From Millionella massiliensis (GTDB lineage: Bacteria > Bacteroidota > Bacteroidia > Bacteroidales > Rikenellaceae), in assembly GCF_900104655.1 (NCBI RefSeq), contig NZ_FNWD01000002.1, positions 2,712,246 to 2,776,245 on the forward strand: DNA of 64,000 bases. The letters are read 5' to 3'. A model generated the notes under the pieces. It ran no database searches, had not been told where the DNA came from, and was given only the letters and a program-made list of their open reading frames with translations. Below are positions 33,260 to 42,352 of the stretch, in pieces. Within the stretch, counting starts at the first letter, position 1. Each line of letters begins with the position of its first letter. Both the position numbers and the translations under genes were made by a program.

Positions 33260-33467
33260 ATATTTTACGTTGATTTTCTGAAGCATTATGGCTTGACTTT
33301 CTGAAATATTACAATCTGGGGCGGGGTGTTTCTGCTGACTGGGTGATGGATTTGTTCGGTAAGGATAAGGTAGTGTTGAGAATGGCTTTTGGGTAGGAAA
33401 GCAAGCGGAGCGTGCAGAGGTCTGGTACGAGGTGGCCGAGAGGGGGTGTGAATGGTGGCAGTACAAA

Positions 33468-33507
33468 CAGAAAAGAGGTCGAGGAGTTCTCCTCGACCTC
33501 TTTTCTG
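33468..33507 (-). terminator. Terminator of the GH3 gene
   Basis: A perfect stem of about 19 bp (33468-33486 with 33489-33507) has a minimal loop and A/T runs at the outer ends. It lies 115 bp after the GH3 stop. Confidence 0.75.
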
Positions 33508-33622
33508 TTGAGCCGCGCAAGAGAGGGTGAACTCTCTATGGGATGATTGCAGAGCGAAATCATTTGATTTTACGCGATTTATTGCAATAAACTGAAGTGA
33601 TGTTTTAGTGACTTGTCGCCGG

Positions 33623-36313
33623 TTATTCTCTCGGGCCCTGGCAGTCGGTTACCGTCAGGTTGCCGCGCAAACGGATGTCTTTGCTCGATGAGCCGACCAT
33701 AAACCGGAACTCGCCGGGTTCGACCGTCCATTTCATGTTGGCATCCAGCAGTTTCAGCATGTCGGGCGTAATGTCGAACACCACCTCTTTCTCTTCGCCC
33801 GGCTTGAGGGTAACCTTCTCGAACGCTTTGAGTTGCGTTACGGGCTGGGACAGCGAGGCCAAGACGTCTTTCATGTAAAGCTGTACGACTTCGGCTCCTT
33901 CCATGTCTCCGGTGTTTTTCACCTTGAGGCGCAGTTTGGTCGAGCCGTTCTTGCCGATCTCTGCGTCGTCCAGCTTGAAGTCCGAGTATTCGAAAGTGGT
34001 GTAGCTCAGTCCGTAGCCGAACGGATACATGGGCTGTCCGCTCAGGTTGTTGTAGTTGTCGCCGCGTCCGGTCGGCTTGTGGTTGTACACCAGCGGAAGC
34101 TGGCCTTCGTGGAGCGGGAAGGTGATCGGCAGTTTGCCCGACGGTGCGTATTTGCCGGTCAGCACTTCAGCCACGGCGTAGCCACCCTCGTCGCCCGGAT
34201 ACCAGATGTCCATCACGGCATCCACGTTGTCGATCCAGTTGTCCATCGTGACGGCGCTGCCGCCGACAATCAGCACGACCACGGGCTTGCCGGTGGCTGC
34301 CACGGCATTGACCATCTCTTCCTGCTTGCCCTGCAGCGACAGTTTGGCACGGTCGCTGAACTCGCCCTCCTGGATGCCGACGGTCACGATGGCGATGTCG
34401 GAGGCCTTGGCTGCCGCTACGGCTTCCTGAATCCGTTTCTCCCACGACTGGTCGACGCCTACGTTCCATACCAGACTGAAGGTGGCGTTACCGGCCGTTT
34501 CGTAGTATTCTACCTTGATGTCGTACTCTTTGTCCTTGACGAAGTTGAAGGGTGCGGTGTGGGTGCCGAAAGAGACTTTGCGCCAGTTGTCGACCAGCAG
34601 TTTGCCGTCGATCCAGATGCGGTAGCCGTCGTTGCCGGTGGCTCCGAGTTCGTAGCGTCCCGAGACGGGGGATTTGATCTTGCCGGTCCACCGGATCGAA
34701 TAGCTGTCGTAGGGAATGAGCTCGGCGCTGGGGGAGTAGAGCGACCAGTTGAAGCTCAGGCTGTTGTTTTGCTGGGTCATTACCGGCTCGCCTTCGAAAT
34801 CGGAATTGGCCCAGTATTCGCCTTTCAGACCCTCTTTCTGCTCTCCGTCCACAACCGTCGAGAGGGCCGACGAGGGTACGCCGACATAATCGGAGTGGGC
34901 GAGCCCGACCCCTTCGGCATGATTGATCTTGACATTGGCCGGGAGTATCTCCTTCATCCCCTGCAGGATGGTGATCGTGTTGGTTCCCGGTCCGAAATAT
35001 CCGCCCAGCCGTCCGGCAGCCACGTCGTGGCCGATCAGCGCGACGGATTTGATATCGGGCGAGAGGGGCAGGGTCTTGTTGTTGTTCTTGAGCAGCACGA
35101 AGGATTCGCGGGCCATGCGGCGGGCGACTTCGCGGTGTTCCGGCGTGTTGTTCAGGGATTCGGCGGCATCCGCATCGACGTACGGGTTCTCGAACAGTCC
35201 CAACTCGAACTTGATGCGAAGCACGCGGGCAACGGCATCGTCGATGCGGGCCGGATCGATCATCTTTTTGTCGAACGCCTCCTTAAAGAGTGGATAGTGG
35301 TCGTACGAGGTTTGGAAGATCACGTCCAGTCCGTTTTCGATCCCCATTTTCGTTGACCCGGCGTAATCCTTGGAGGTCATGTGCAGTGCGTTGCTGCCGC
35401 CGAGCGCGCAGGCATCGGTAATCACGAAGCCTCGGAAACCGATCTCTTCTTTCAGGATTTTACGCAGCAGCCAGTCGTTGGCCGAACACATCGATCCGTC
35501 GAGCGAGTTGTAGGCGGTCATGACCGAACGGCTCCCTCCGCGCTGAAAGCTCGCTTTGAACGGGGGCAGGGTGTATTCCTTGATGTAGCGTTCGTTCGAC
35601 GAGATCGGGTAGCTGTCGCGTCCCCCGTCGCCCACGTTGGAGATGAAGTGCTTGGGGGTGGTGATGACGCCTCGTTTCTCAAATTCCGACACGAAGGCGA
35701 CGGCCATCTCCGACGAGAGGAACGGGTCTTCGCCATAGGTCTCTTCCGTGCGGCCCCAGCGGACGTCGGTTGCCAGGTTGACTACCGGCGAGAGAATATC
35801 CCGGATGCCGCGCGATTTGGTCTCCACGGCAATGGCGGCAGAGGCTTCGCGCATCAGATCGGGATTGAACGAGGCGGCCATGCCGATCGATTGTGGAAAG
35901 ACGACGGCTCCGCGGCTGCATAATCCGTGGAGCGCTTCGTGGAAAATGATCAGCGGTATCCCCAGGCGGGTCTCTTCGACAAAATATTTCTGTATTTCAT
36001 TGATTTTGGCTGCCATCTCATAGGCGTTGCTTTCGGGACTATATCTTAAGATCTGTCCCGTCGCGCCGTCCCCTTCGGCCGCTCCGATCTGGAAACCGAA
36101 GATCCCGTCTTTGTACTTCTCCATATCCTGGCTCAGGTCGCCGGGAATCATGAACAGCTGCCAGAACTTCTCGTCGGGGGTCATCCGCGAGAGCAGATCC
36201 TGGGTCCGGACCTCGATCGGCTGCGTGGGGTCTTTATAAAGCGGCTCTTTCTCCTGGGCACGTACGCCGTTCCATGTGAGTGCAAGGGCGCAGGCAAGTG
36301 TAAAAAATCTCAT
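33623..36313 (-). CDS. Secreted GH3 beta-glucosidase with PA14 domain
   Basis: 896 residues; signal MRFFTLACALALTWNGVRAQ. The N-terminal TIM barrel shows LGIPLIIFHEALHGLCSRGA, FPQSIGMAASFNPDLMREAS, LSPVVNLATDVRWGRTEETY and TPKHFISNVGDGG. The nucleophile Asp is in FRGFVITDACALGG. The second domain begins ARESFVLLKNNNKTLPLSPD. A PA14 insert (about residues 480-620) starts GLKGEYWANSDFEGEP and ends YYETAGNATFSLVW. VGIQEGEFSDRAKLSLQGKQ likely carries the acid/base Glu. The protein closes with a fibronectin-III-like domain. PA14-bearing GH3 enzymes act on oligosaccharides with beta-gluco or beta-xylo linkages; the substrate is not readable. Confidence 0.92.
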   Translation of the reverse strand: MRFFTLACALALTWNGVRAQEKEPLYKDPTQPIEVRTQDLLSRMTPDEKFWQLFMIPGDLSQDMEKYKDGIFGFQIGAAEGDGATGQILRYSPESNAYEMAAKINEIQKYFVEETRLGIPLIIFHEALHGLCSRGAVVFPQSIGMAASFNPDLMREASAAIAVETKSRGIRDILSPVVNLATDVRWGRTEETYGEDPFLSSEMAVAFVSEFEKRGVITTPKHFISNVGDGGRDSYPISSNERYIKEYTLPPFKASFQRGGSRSVMTAYNSLDGSMCSANDWLLRKILKEEIGFRGFVITDACALGGSNALHMTSKDYAGSTKMGIENGLDVIFQTSYDHYPLFKEAFDKKMIDPARIDDAVARVLRIKFELGLFENPYVDADAAESLNNTPEHREVARRMARESFVLLKNNNKTLPLSPDIKSVALIGHDVAAGRLGGYFGPGTNTITILQGMKEILPANVKINHAEGVGLAHSDYVGVPSSALSTVVDGEQKEGLKGEYWANSDFEGEPVMTQQNNSLSFNWSLYSPSAELIPYDSYSIRWTGKIKSPVSGRYELGATGNDGYRIWIDGKLLVDNWRKVSFGTHTAPFNFVKDKEYDIKVEYYETAGNATFSLVWNVGVDQSWEKRIQEAVAAAKASDIAIVTVGIQEGEFSDRAKLSLQGKQEEMVNAVAATGKPVVVLIVGGSAVTMDNWIDNVDAVMDIWYPGDEGGYAVAEVLTGKYAPSGKLPITFPLHEGQLPLVYNHKPTGRGDNYNNLSGQPMYPFGYGLSYTTFEYSDFKLDDAEIGKNGSTKLRLKVKNTGDMEGAEVVQLYMKDVLASLSQPVTQLKAFEKVTLKPGEEKEVVFDITPDMLKLLDANMKWTVEPGEFRFMVGSSSKDIRLRGNLTVTDCQGPRE

Positions 36314-37203
36314 TTCGTATGCTATTTTGGGTTATTATCCTGTTGGCTGCGATGCGCGGGCATCATTTATAGTTGTTGTCCGGCACCGTGGTTGTTCGGG
36401 TTGGTTGGTGTCCGGTTCTATTGTTGTGTGTGGCGGGACACTGTGTGGTAAACAACAGACTCCCGATTTGGACGCATGCAGGACGTGGCAACGGGATTGT
36501 GCGAATCGAACCTGCAGTTCATGTTCTCGGCGGTAAAATCCGGGTTGTCGGTCTTCATAACAATTCCCCAGCACAGGTTCAGTTCTCTTCCTATGCTCCC
36601 GGTTAATGTCATGTGCCTGGGCTAATTTATCTGTCCAGGTACATGGAACCTGTATGTGGTGTTACTGTTGTTTTTTGACAGATTCCGTGTGCCTGTATTA
36701 GGTAATCGATTCCTTGACGTTGCGGTAGTTGTCGTAGCTATGGAATCTTCAGTTTCTGTCGTTGGGTGTGGTGCTGTTTTAGTCCCGTTGCTTGTAAATC
36801 TACTCATATTTTATTGTTCCTCAAAATCTTTCCGGTTTACAGCGGTGGGGTTGTCGAGACTTCAAGAATGACAGTATCAGCTTCGGGAACAGGTGGAGTG
36901 TGGCGAAAAAACTTACTCTCGGTTTCCGTTGCTCAAGATTATAGACGTGGCCGATCGAAACGTCGCGAATTGATGCTATCATGGGGGGGGCGTCTCGAGA
37001 AGGTGGGGGCTGTGAGGATGTGAAGGGTGTTGGCTTGTCGAGCGATTACTTACGAAGTGTGGATATTCGCCCGAAGACGGGGAGTGCGTTACAAACCCAT
37101 TACGGGACGGTGCGAAATGCGATCCAGAAAAGGCAGAATTGATAGCGGGAGGCCGAGGCACATACGAGAGGTGCGCGTGCAGATTGTTTGCAGGGGTAAA
37201 GAA
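36314..37203. other. Gene-poor stretch upstream of the GH3 gene
   Basis: About 890 bp without a convincing gene; frames longer than 60 codons have low-complexity or Arg/Thr-rich translations. A near-perfect inverted repeat (36610-36620 with 36635-36645, one mismatch, 14-base loop) is the only ordered element. The GH3 promoter must lie near 36314-36400, but no TAnnTTTG match was found. Confidence 0.4.
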
Positions 37204-37233
37204 AAAGGGTTGCGGAGAATTCCGTAACCCTTT
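37204..37233 (-). terminator. Terminator of the tRNA gene
   Basis: A 13-bp stem with one G-T pair (37204-37216 with 37221-37233) and a GAAT loop starts 11 bp beyond the tRNA 3' end and is followed on the minus strand by TTTTTC. Confidence 0.75.
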
Positions 37234-37243
37234 GATTTCTAAG

Positions 37244-37317
37244 TAGCGAGAGAGAGACTTGAACTCTCGACCTCATGATTATGAATCATGCGCTCTAACC
37301 AGCTGAGCTACCTCGCC
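37244..37317 (-). tRNA. tRNA with CAU anticodon (Met elongator, or Ile2)
   Basis: 74 bases fold into a full cloverleaf: acceptor GGCGAGG with two wobble pairs, D-arm GCTCAGCTGGTTAGAGC, anticodon arm CATGATTCATAATCATG with CAT at 37281-37283, variable loop AGGTC, T-arm GAGAGTTCAAGTCTCTC, discriminator A. CCA is not encoded. The T-A and G-T features do not fit initiator tRNA. Telling elongator Met from lysidine-modified Ile2 needs comparison to known sets. Confidence 0.9.
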
Positions 37318-37418
37318 ATAATAGATTTTATCTCCCAATTACTCCCCCCTTCTCTCCTTCGCAACCTCCCTCTCAGTCTCTCCGGCGGCCCGGCGAGTGT
37401 CTCTCTTGGAAGACGGTG

Positions 37419-37449
37419 CAAAGGTAGTGAATGATTCCGAATTTCCAAA
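37419..37449 (-). promoter_or_regulatory. Consensus promoter of the tRNA gene
   Basis: The minus strand reads TTTG (37446-37449), exactly 19 bp, then TACCTTTG (37419-37426), a perfect match to the Bacteroidota housekeeping sigma consensus. Transcription would start about 90 bases before the tRNA. Confidence 0.8.
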
Positions 37450-37512
37450 TGTTTGGGGTGCTTTTTTGTGCTTTTTTTGCGGGAAGACGCTGCGCGGACT
37501 CGACGCGACGGA

Positions 37513-38460
37513 TCAGTAGGCCATGCGCCAAATCAGGTACCAGGCCGACCGGGCAATGTCTAACATTTTGGGGTAGTTGATCTTATCGGCCGTATCGGTC
37601 GGTTTGTTGTAGTCGGGGTGACCGTCCGTATGGTACCAGACAATCGGAATGCCGGCACGAGCAAAAGGCGTGTTGTCGCTGCCGCCGATGGTTCGGTCGC
37701 AGGGGCGAAAGTCCGCCTCCAGATTTTCCAGACGACCGACACTGACCGACTGGTCGAACCATGTGCGCAACTGGGGTTCGCTGGCGGTGTAGAAGTAGCG
37801 GAACACGCGCGGGCGGCTCTCGTCGTTGTTGCGGCCTACCATGTCGAAGTTGATGTAGTAGTCGATCGAGGCAGTGTCACGACCCAGTGTGGAGACATAG
37901 TGTCGTGAGCCGAGCAGACCGCGCTCCTCGCCGTCCCAGAAGGCCAGAATCAGCGTGTGGGCCGGTTGAATGGCGGCAGCCTGTGCTGCACGGGCCAATT
38001 CGAGCATGACGACTGTCCCGCTGGCGTTGTCGTCAGCCCCATGGTAGATGGCTCCGTTTTTGGTCCCCTCGTGGTCGAAGTGGGCTCCCACGATCACTTT
38101 ACGGGTGGTGTCGCGGCCCGGAATGGTGACCAGAATGTTACGCAGCGATTCTCCTTTGCGCCCGGTGAAGGGTTGTTCGGCGATGCGGCCGGCATAACCC
38201 ATCTGTTCGAGTTCCGAGATCAGGTATTGGGCCGTGATGTGGCCTTCGGAGGAGCCGGCCAGCCGACCCTGCATTACGTCTGAGGCCAAAAAACGCAACG
38301 ATGCTTCGGCGTTCTGACGCGTGATGGCTTCCAGCCCGTGGCGGAAGGGTTTGGCGGGCTGACGGCGGGGTTCGTGAGCCTGGGAGGTGCCGACCATACC
38401 GGCTGCGAGCAGGCAGTAGAGGGCCGGGCGTAGGAATCGGTGGAGCGGACGCAACATCAT
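37513..38460 (-). CDS. Secreted M28-family zinc aminopeptidase
   Basis: 315 residues; N-terminal signal segment HRFLRPALYCLLAAGMVGTS. The M28 metal ligands are in order: VIVGAHFDHEG (His, Asp), YHGADDNASGTVVMLELARA (bridging Asp), FWDGEERGLLGSRHY (catalytic Glu-Glu), YINFDMVGRN (Asp) and VWYHTDGHPDYNKPTDTADK (His). It removes N-terminal residues from peptides in the periplasm or outside the cell. It starts 13 bp after the OstA-like gene, so it ends the envelope operon. Confidence 0.92.
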   Translation of the reverse strand: MMLRPLHRFLRPALYCLLAAGMVGTSQAHEPRRQPAKPFRHGLEAITRQNAEASLRFLASDVMQGRLAGSSEGHITAQYLISELEQMGYAGRIAEQPFTGRKGESLRNILVTIPGRDTTRKVIVGAHFDHEGTKNGAIYHGADDNASGTVVMLELARAAQAAAIQPAHTLILAFWDGEERGLLGSRHYVSTLGRDTASIDYYINFDMVGRNNDESRPRVFRYFYTASEPQLRTWFDQSVSVGRLENLEADFRPCDRTIGGSDNTPFARAGIPIVWYHTDGHPDYNKPTDTADKINYPKMLDIARSAWYLIWRMAY

Positions 38461-38473
38461 GGTGTGGTGTAAA

Positions 38474-40849
38474 TCAGAACAGGTATTGGTAGTCGTTCAG
38501 GTGGAGGATACGGTTGTCGAGCAGTTCGCTGCGGTCGCGCCAGCTGCCGCCCTGGAGCAGGGCTTCGCGGGTTGCGTTGAACCGCTCTTCGATCGGGAAG
38601 ACCGGCAGTGCATAGCCTTCGACGATGTGGCGGCGCGAGGGACGGATCGACCGCAGGGTGATATCGTACCGGTTGCGGGGTTTACGTTCGGGTTCCCAAC
38701 TGAAGCCGGGCAGCCGTTGGCTTTGGCCGGAGGGAATCTTGTTGATGGGGTCGATATACCAGTTCCCCTGTCCTCCCCAGTTGAGACGAACGGGCTCCTG
38801 ATCTTCGAAATCGATGGTCAGGCTGGCGCAGGTGAGCACCATGAAATCGGTGGGGGGCAGGCTGTCTTCGCCGCGGTAGTAGTAGTTCGAAACGTTGCCG
38901 GTCATAATGGCGCGGCTGATCTCGTTGTTGCGGAACCAGGTCTGCAACAGGCGTCCTGTTGCCTGGTTGAAGAGTGTGTCTGCATTTTCGACCTGCTGGG
39001 TAACGAAGGGGGTGCCGATAAATTCAGCGTAATCGAGTTCTTCGTTGCGGCTGTACAGGTCGATTCGGTCGGCCGTGAGCTGGTTGGGGCCGTTCCAAAT
39101 CAGCGGACGGCCGAAAAGGCTGGAGGTGGAATCGACGCTGTATGCGATCATCGAGTCGCAGACGCTCTGCATGTCGCTGCGCCACATGCGAACGTTGTGG
39201 CGGGCGCGGATGACGCGTTCCAATGTATCTTTTTTCCCGGTTGCCGGTGTGGTCGGCTGGGCAGCGAGCAGCGTGCTGTCCGGTCCGGTGGGATGCGGAG
39301 GTTCTTCGACACCGATCATCGGACGAACCGTCGAACTGTCGTCGACAGGCTGGTCGGGTTCTATCGGGGTTCCGGTTATCGCGACGGGCTGAGGTACGTT
39401 TGCTGTCTGTCGGTTCCCAGTCAATGTGTCGGTATTCGGCAGTTGAGCAGCGGGATTTGATCCTTCCGGATGGGGGGCTTGGGACAGGGAGTCTGCCGAC
39501 GTTACGGTGGCAAGTAGCGTCGTGTCGCCCGTAGGTACAGGAAGTGTTTGCAGGTTAATACTGTCCTGTTGGGCGATGCTGTCTGTCTGTGTCGCTATGG
39601 TCGGGGCTGGCTGTTGTACTGCGGGCTGAGGCTTGGGTTTCGATTGGCCGGGGGGATAGCTGTCGAACAGAATGGTGTCGGCGCGGGCAAACGAGGAGTC
39701 GGGCTGAATGGTGTCTCGTCGCACGACGGGCGGAATGATCCGGGGCTGCCGTGCAGTAAGCGAGTCGGCTTCGACTTGCCGGGTGGAGTCGGCTGTTGCG
39801 GGGGCCAGCTGTGCAGAGTCTGCGGATACGGTTTGCAGGCTGGTACCGGCTGTGATCAGGCTGTCTGGTGCGGGCAGGGTGTCCTGACGGACGACAAGGG
39901 TGTCGTACAGGATCAGGGCGGGGTTGTCGGTGAGAAGCCCGTTCTTGAGGGAGTCGTTGTAGTAGCCGTAGTCGCCCAGACCGATGGAACGTTGCGCGGT
40001 GTCGAGGATCTGGAGGTTGCTGCGCATGGTGACCTTCCTGATGGCGCTCTCGTAGTTCATGGTGTCGGCCCAGAACTCCTGGTCGGGGGTCATGGCGTAC
40101 GCGTTGCGGGTGAAGTGGTAGGTCGAGGTGGCACGCACGTAATCGCCGCGCTCGGCGGTCAGGAAGTCCCGCTCTTTGTTCCAGATGTAGGCGCGGGTGA
40201 GGAAGGTGACGATTTCGTTGTCGAAGTCGTAGCGTACCGAGTCGGTGCGGATCTTGTAGTCGTCGTTGCGCATGGCGACGTGGCCGACGAAGGTGATGGT
40301 CGAGGAGTCACCGCTGAAGATGCCCCGGTCGGACTCCATCAAGTTGTCGCGCTGGGTGATGACGGCCCCTTCGTTGTATTCGCCGATGTTGGTCTGGGTA
40401 TTGAACTCCATGTAGTTGAATACCCACATGGTAGCGTCGCCGTTGACCACTTTCAGCAGCGGGGAGTAGATCTTGGCGATGCTGGTGTGGCCGTCGTAGC
40501 TGGCGCGGTCGCCGTAGATGTAGGTGGAGTCCTTGTTGATCACGACATTACCGAAGCACTCCATGCGGTATTCGTCGTAACGTTTGGCGCTGTCGCACTG
40601 AATGTAGGTCCCGTTGTGGTAGAACACGACGCTGTCGATCAGATACAGAATGGTATCCGAAGGCAGTTGGGTCATCAGTTCGCCGTAGTATTGCACGATA
40701 GCGGTCTGGGCTTCGGGCTGTGCGGGCGGCGGAGCTGGTGTCGTCTGAATCTGGTCCTGCTGGGGGGGCTGTTGGGCGTGCAGCACGAAGGGCAGCAGGA
40801 ACAACAGAACGAGGCTCCGGCGGAGAAGTATGCGACGGCGTGGGGTCAT
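38474..40849 (-). CDS. OstA-like (LptA/LptD N-domain) lipopolysaccharide transport protein
   Basis: 791 residues; signal RSLVLLFLLPFVLHAQQ. Residues about 50-315 repeat the OstA/LptA beta-jellyroll pattern: VVFYHNGTYIQCDSAKRYDE, CFGNVVINKDSTYIYGDRAS, GIFSGDSSTITFVGHVAMRN and RAYIWNKERDFLTAERGDYV. Residues about 316-540 are a Pro/Thr/Gln/Ser-rich, probably disordered insert, after which the jellyroll resumes (LERVIRARHNVRMWRSDMQS, GRPLIWNGPNQLTADRIDLY). OstA-like proteins of Bacteroidota are thought to bind lipid A and bridge the periplasm. It follows the two parvulins in one operon with gaps of 25-41 bp. Confidence 0.85.
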   Translation of the reverse strand: MTPRRRILLRRSLVLLFLLPFVLHAQQPPQQDQIQTTPAPPPAQPEAQTAIVQYYGELMTQLPSDTILYLIDSVVFYHNGTYIQCDSAKRYDEYRMECFGNVVINKDSTYIYGDRASYDGHTSIAKIYSPLLKVVNGDATMWVFNYMEFNTQTNIGEYNEGAVITQRDNLMESDRGIFSGDSSTITFVGHVAMRNDDYKIRTDSVRYDFDNEIVTFLTRAYIWNKERDFLTAERGDYVRATSTYHFTRNAYAMTPDQEFWADTMNYESAIRKVTMRSNLQILDTAQRSIGLGDYGYYNDSLKNGLLTDNPALILYDTLVVRQDTLPAPDSLITAGTSLQTVSADSAQLAPATADSTRQVEADSLTARQPRIIPPVVRRDTIQPDSSFARADTILFDSYPPGQSKPKPQPAVQQPAPTIATQTDSIAQQDSINLQTLPVPTGDTTLLATVTSADSLSQAPHPEGSNPAAQLPNTDTLTGNRQTANVPQPVAITGTPIEPDQPVDDSSTVRPMIGVEEPPHPTGPDSTLLAAQPTTPATGKKDTLERVIRARHNVRMWRSDMQSVCDSMIAYSVDSTSSLFGRPLIWNGPNQLTADRIDLYSRNEELDYAEFIGTPFVTQQVENADTLFNQATGRLLQTWFRNNEISRAIMTGNVSNYYYRGEDSLPPTDFMVLTCASLTIDFEDQEPVRLNWGGQGNWYIDPINKIPSGQSQRLPGFSWEPERKPRNRYDITLRSIRPSRRHIVEGYALPVFPIEERFNATREALLQGGSWRDRSELLDNRILHLNDYQYLF

Positions 40850-40874
40850 AGGGTGTCGGTGACGCGTGTGGGCG

Positions 40875-42311
40875 TTATTCTTTGAGCCAGTTGTGCTCGA
40901 ACTTGATGTTGCGGTACTCGGGGGCTACCCAGATGTACATCTTTTTGATGGTCTCGACGAGCCATTTTTCGAGCGCGATGTTTTGTTTGTTCTGGAGGGC
41001 GAATTCGGCGATGATTTCGTAGTCTTCGGTCAGGCTGGCGCGGTGCGAGGGAATAATGCGGTTCAGACGCACGATTTTATAGACGGTGCTGCCGGTCGAG
41101 AGGTCTATGGCTTCATAGGGAGCCGAAACTTCCCCCTCTTTCAGCTGCGACAGCGGAATGTAGTCCTGCGGGTTGAGGTTGTCCAGCATGAAGCGCGGCG
41201 AGGCTTTCTTGGCGTCGAACTCTTGTTTGGCGCGTTGGAGGTCGAACACGATACCGCCGTTCTGGTTGGTCTCTTTGTCCATGGAGTAGAGCGGCACGGC
41301 TTTTTCAAAGGCCTCTTTGTCGGTGCCGATGGCTTTGGCCAGACTGTCGAGTAGGTGGATCTCCTTTTCGGTCTCTTCGACGGTGAACTGGGGTTTGAGC
41401 AGGATCTGACGGAAATGTACCATGTTGCCTTTCATCGAGATCAGTTCGACGAGGTGGTAGCCGTATTCGGATTCGACGATTTCAGATACTTTTCCGGGCT
41501 GGAGGCTTTCGAGGGCTTCGGCAACGGGATAGACCAGCTGGTTGATGTCGCCGGGGCCCCATTCGCCGCCGTTGCGTGACGTACCGGGGTCCATCGAGTA
41601 GAGACGTGCCAGGGCACCGAGGCTTTCCCCTTTGAGGATGCGTTCGCGGAATTCGAGCAGACGCTGACGCACTTCGAATTTACGCTCTTCGGTTTCGGGC
41701 GGGAAACGGACGATCTGGGCGTAGGTGTACTGGGCGGGAACCATCTCGAGCGAGTCGAGAGGCAGGGTGCTGAAGAATTCGGCCACTTCGGGGTAGGTGA
41801 CGCTGATCTTGTCCATCACTTTGCTCTGCATGAGGCTAGCCAGCTGCATGTCTTCTGCCTGGTGTTTAAGATCGTCTTTGATCGAGAAGATCTCTTTGCC
41901 GAATTTCTTTTCGAGGGCTTTGACCGAACCGACCTCATCGACCATTTGCTGAATCTGTTGTTCGACCTGATCGTCGAGGCTGCCGAGGTCTTTGTCCAGC
42001 GAGTCGGCACGAGCCTGCTCGGCGAGCAGCTTCTGGAGCAGCAGGGTTTCGAAGGCCTCTTCACGGGCGGGACGGTTCGAAAGCTGGCCGTATTGCTGGC
42101 GCTGGTGGAGTACCTCTTCAGTGGTGCGGTCGATGTCGGACATCAGGATCTGGCTGCTGCCTACGATGGCGGTGACTTCGTCGGCGACGTAGTGGTCGTC
42201 GGTGATGGTCGTGCGGACCGTGCTGTCTGAGGTCTGGGCCGAGGCGCTGAGGCCCAGCAGGCTGGTGGCGCAGAGGGTCGCGCCGGTGCGGATCAGGGTG
42301 GCTATTCTCAT
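40875..42311 (-). CDS. SurA-like periplasmic peptidyl-prolyl cis-trans isomerase
   Basis: 478 residues; signal ending TSLLGLSASAQT. An N-terminal chaperone region begins VADEVTAIVGSSQILMSDID. Two PpiC/parvulin domains follow: about 170-290 (YTYAQIVRFPPETEERKFEV, LGALARLYSMDPGTSRNGGE, VSEIVESEYGYHLVELISMK) and 290-405 (VHFRQILLKPQFT, PLYSMDKETNQNGGIVF). The C-terminus KKMYIWVAPEYRNIKFEHNW completes the SurA-like chaperone core. It assists folding of outer-membrane barrels. It sits between a parvulin-like lipoprotein and the OstA-like gene. Confidence 0.9.
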   Translation of the reverse strand: MRIATLIRTGATLCATSLLGLSASAQTSDSTVRTTITDDHYVADEVTAIVGSSQILMSDIDRTTEEVLHQRQQYGQLSNRPAREEAFETLLLQKLLAEQARADSLDKDLGSLDDQVEQQIQQMVDEVGSVKALEKKFGKEIFSIKDDLKHQAEDMQLASLMQSKVMDKISVTYPEVAEFFSTLPLDSLEMVPAQYTYAQIVRFPPETEERKFEVRQRLLEFRERILKGESLGALARLYSMDPGTSRNGGEWGPGDINQLVYPVAEALESLQPGKVSEIVESEYGYHLVELISMKGNMVHFRQILLKPQFTVEETEKEIHLLDSLAKAIGTDKEAFEKAVPLYSMDKETNQNGGIVFDLQRAKQEFDAKKASPRFMLDNLNPQDYIPLSQLKEGEVSAPYEAIDLSTGSTVYKIVRLNRIIPSHRASLTEDYEIIAEFALQNKQNIALEKWLVETIKKMYIWVAPEYRNIKFEHNWLKE

Positions 42312-42352
42312 AGGTTGGCTGTGCGTCTGTGTGGATTACTCCTTGCGGGGTT

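Noticed and set aside
36418-36807. Two 60-codon minus-strand ORFs upstream of the GH3 gene
   Set aside because: Low-complexity Thr/Asn/Arg-rich translations, no signal, no SD and no coding bias.
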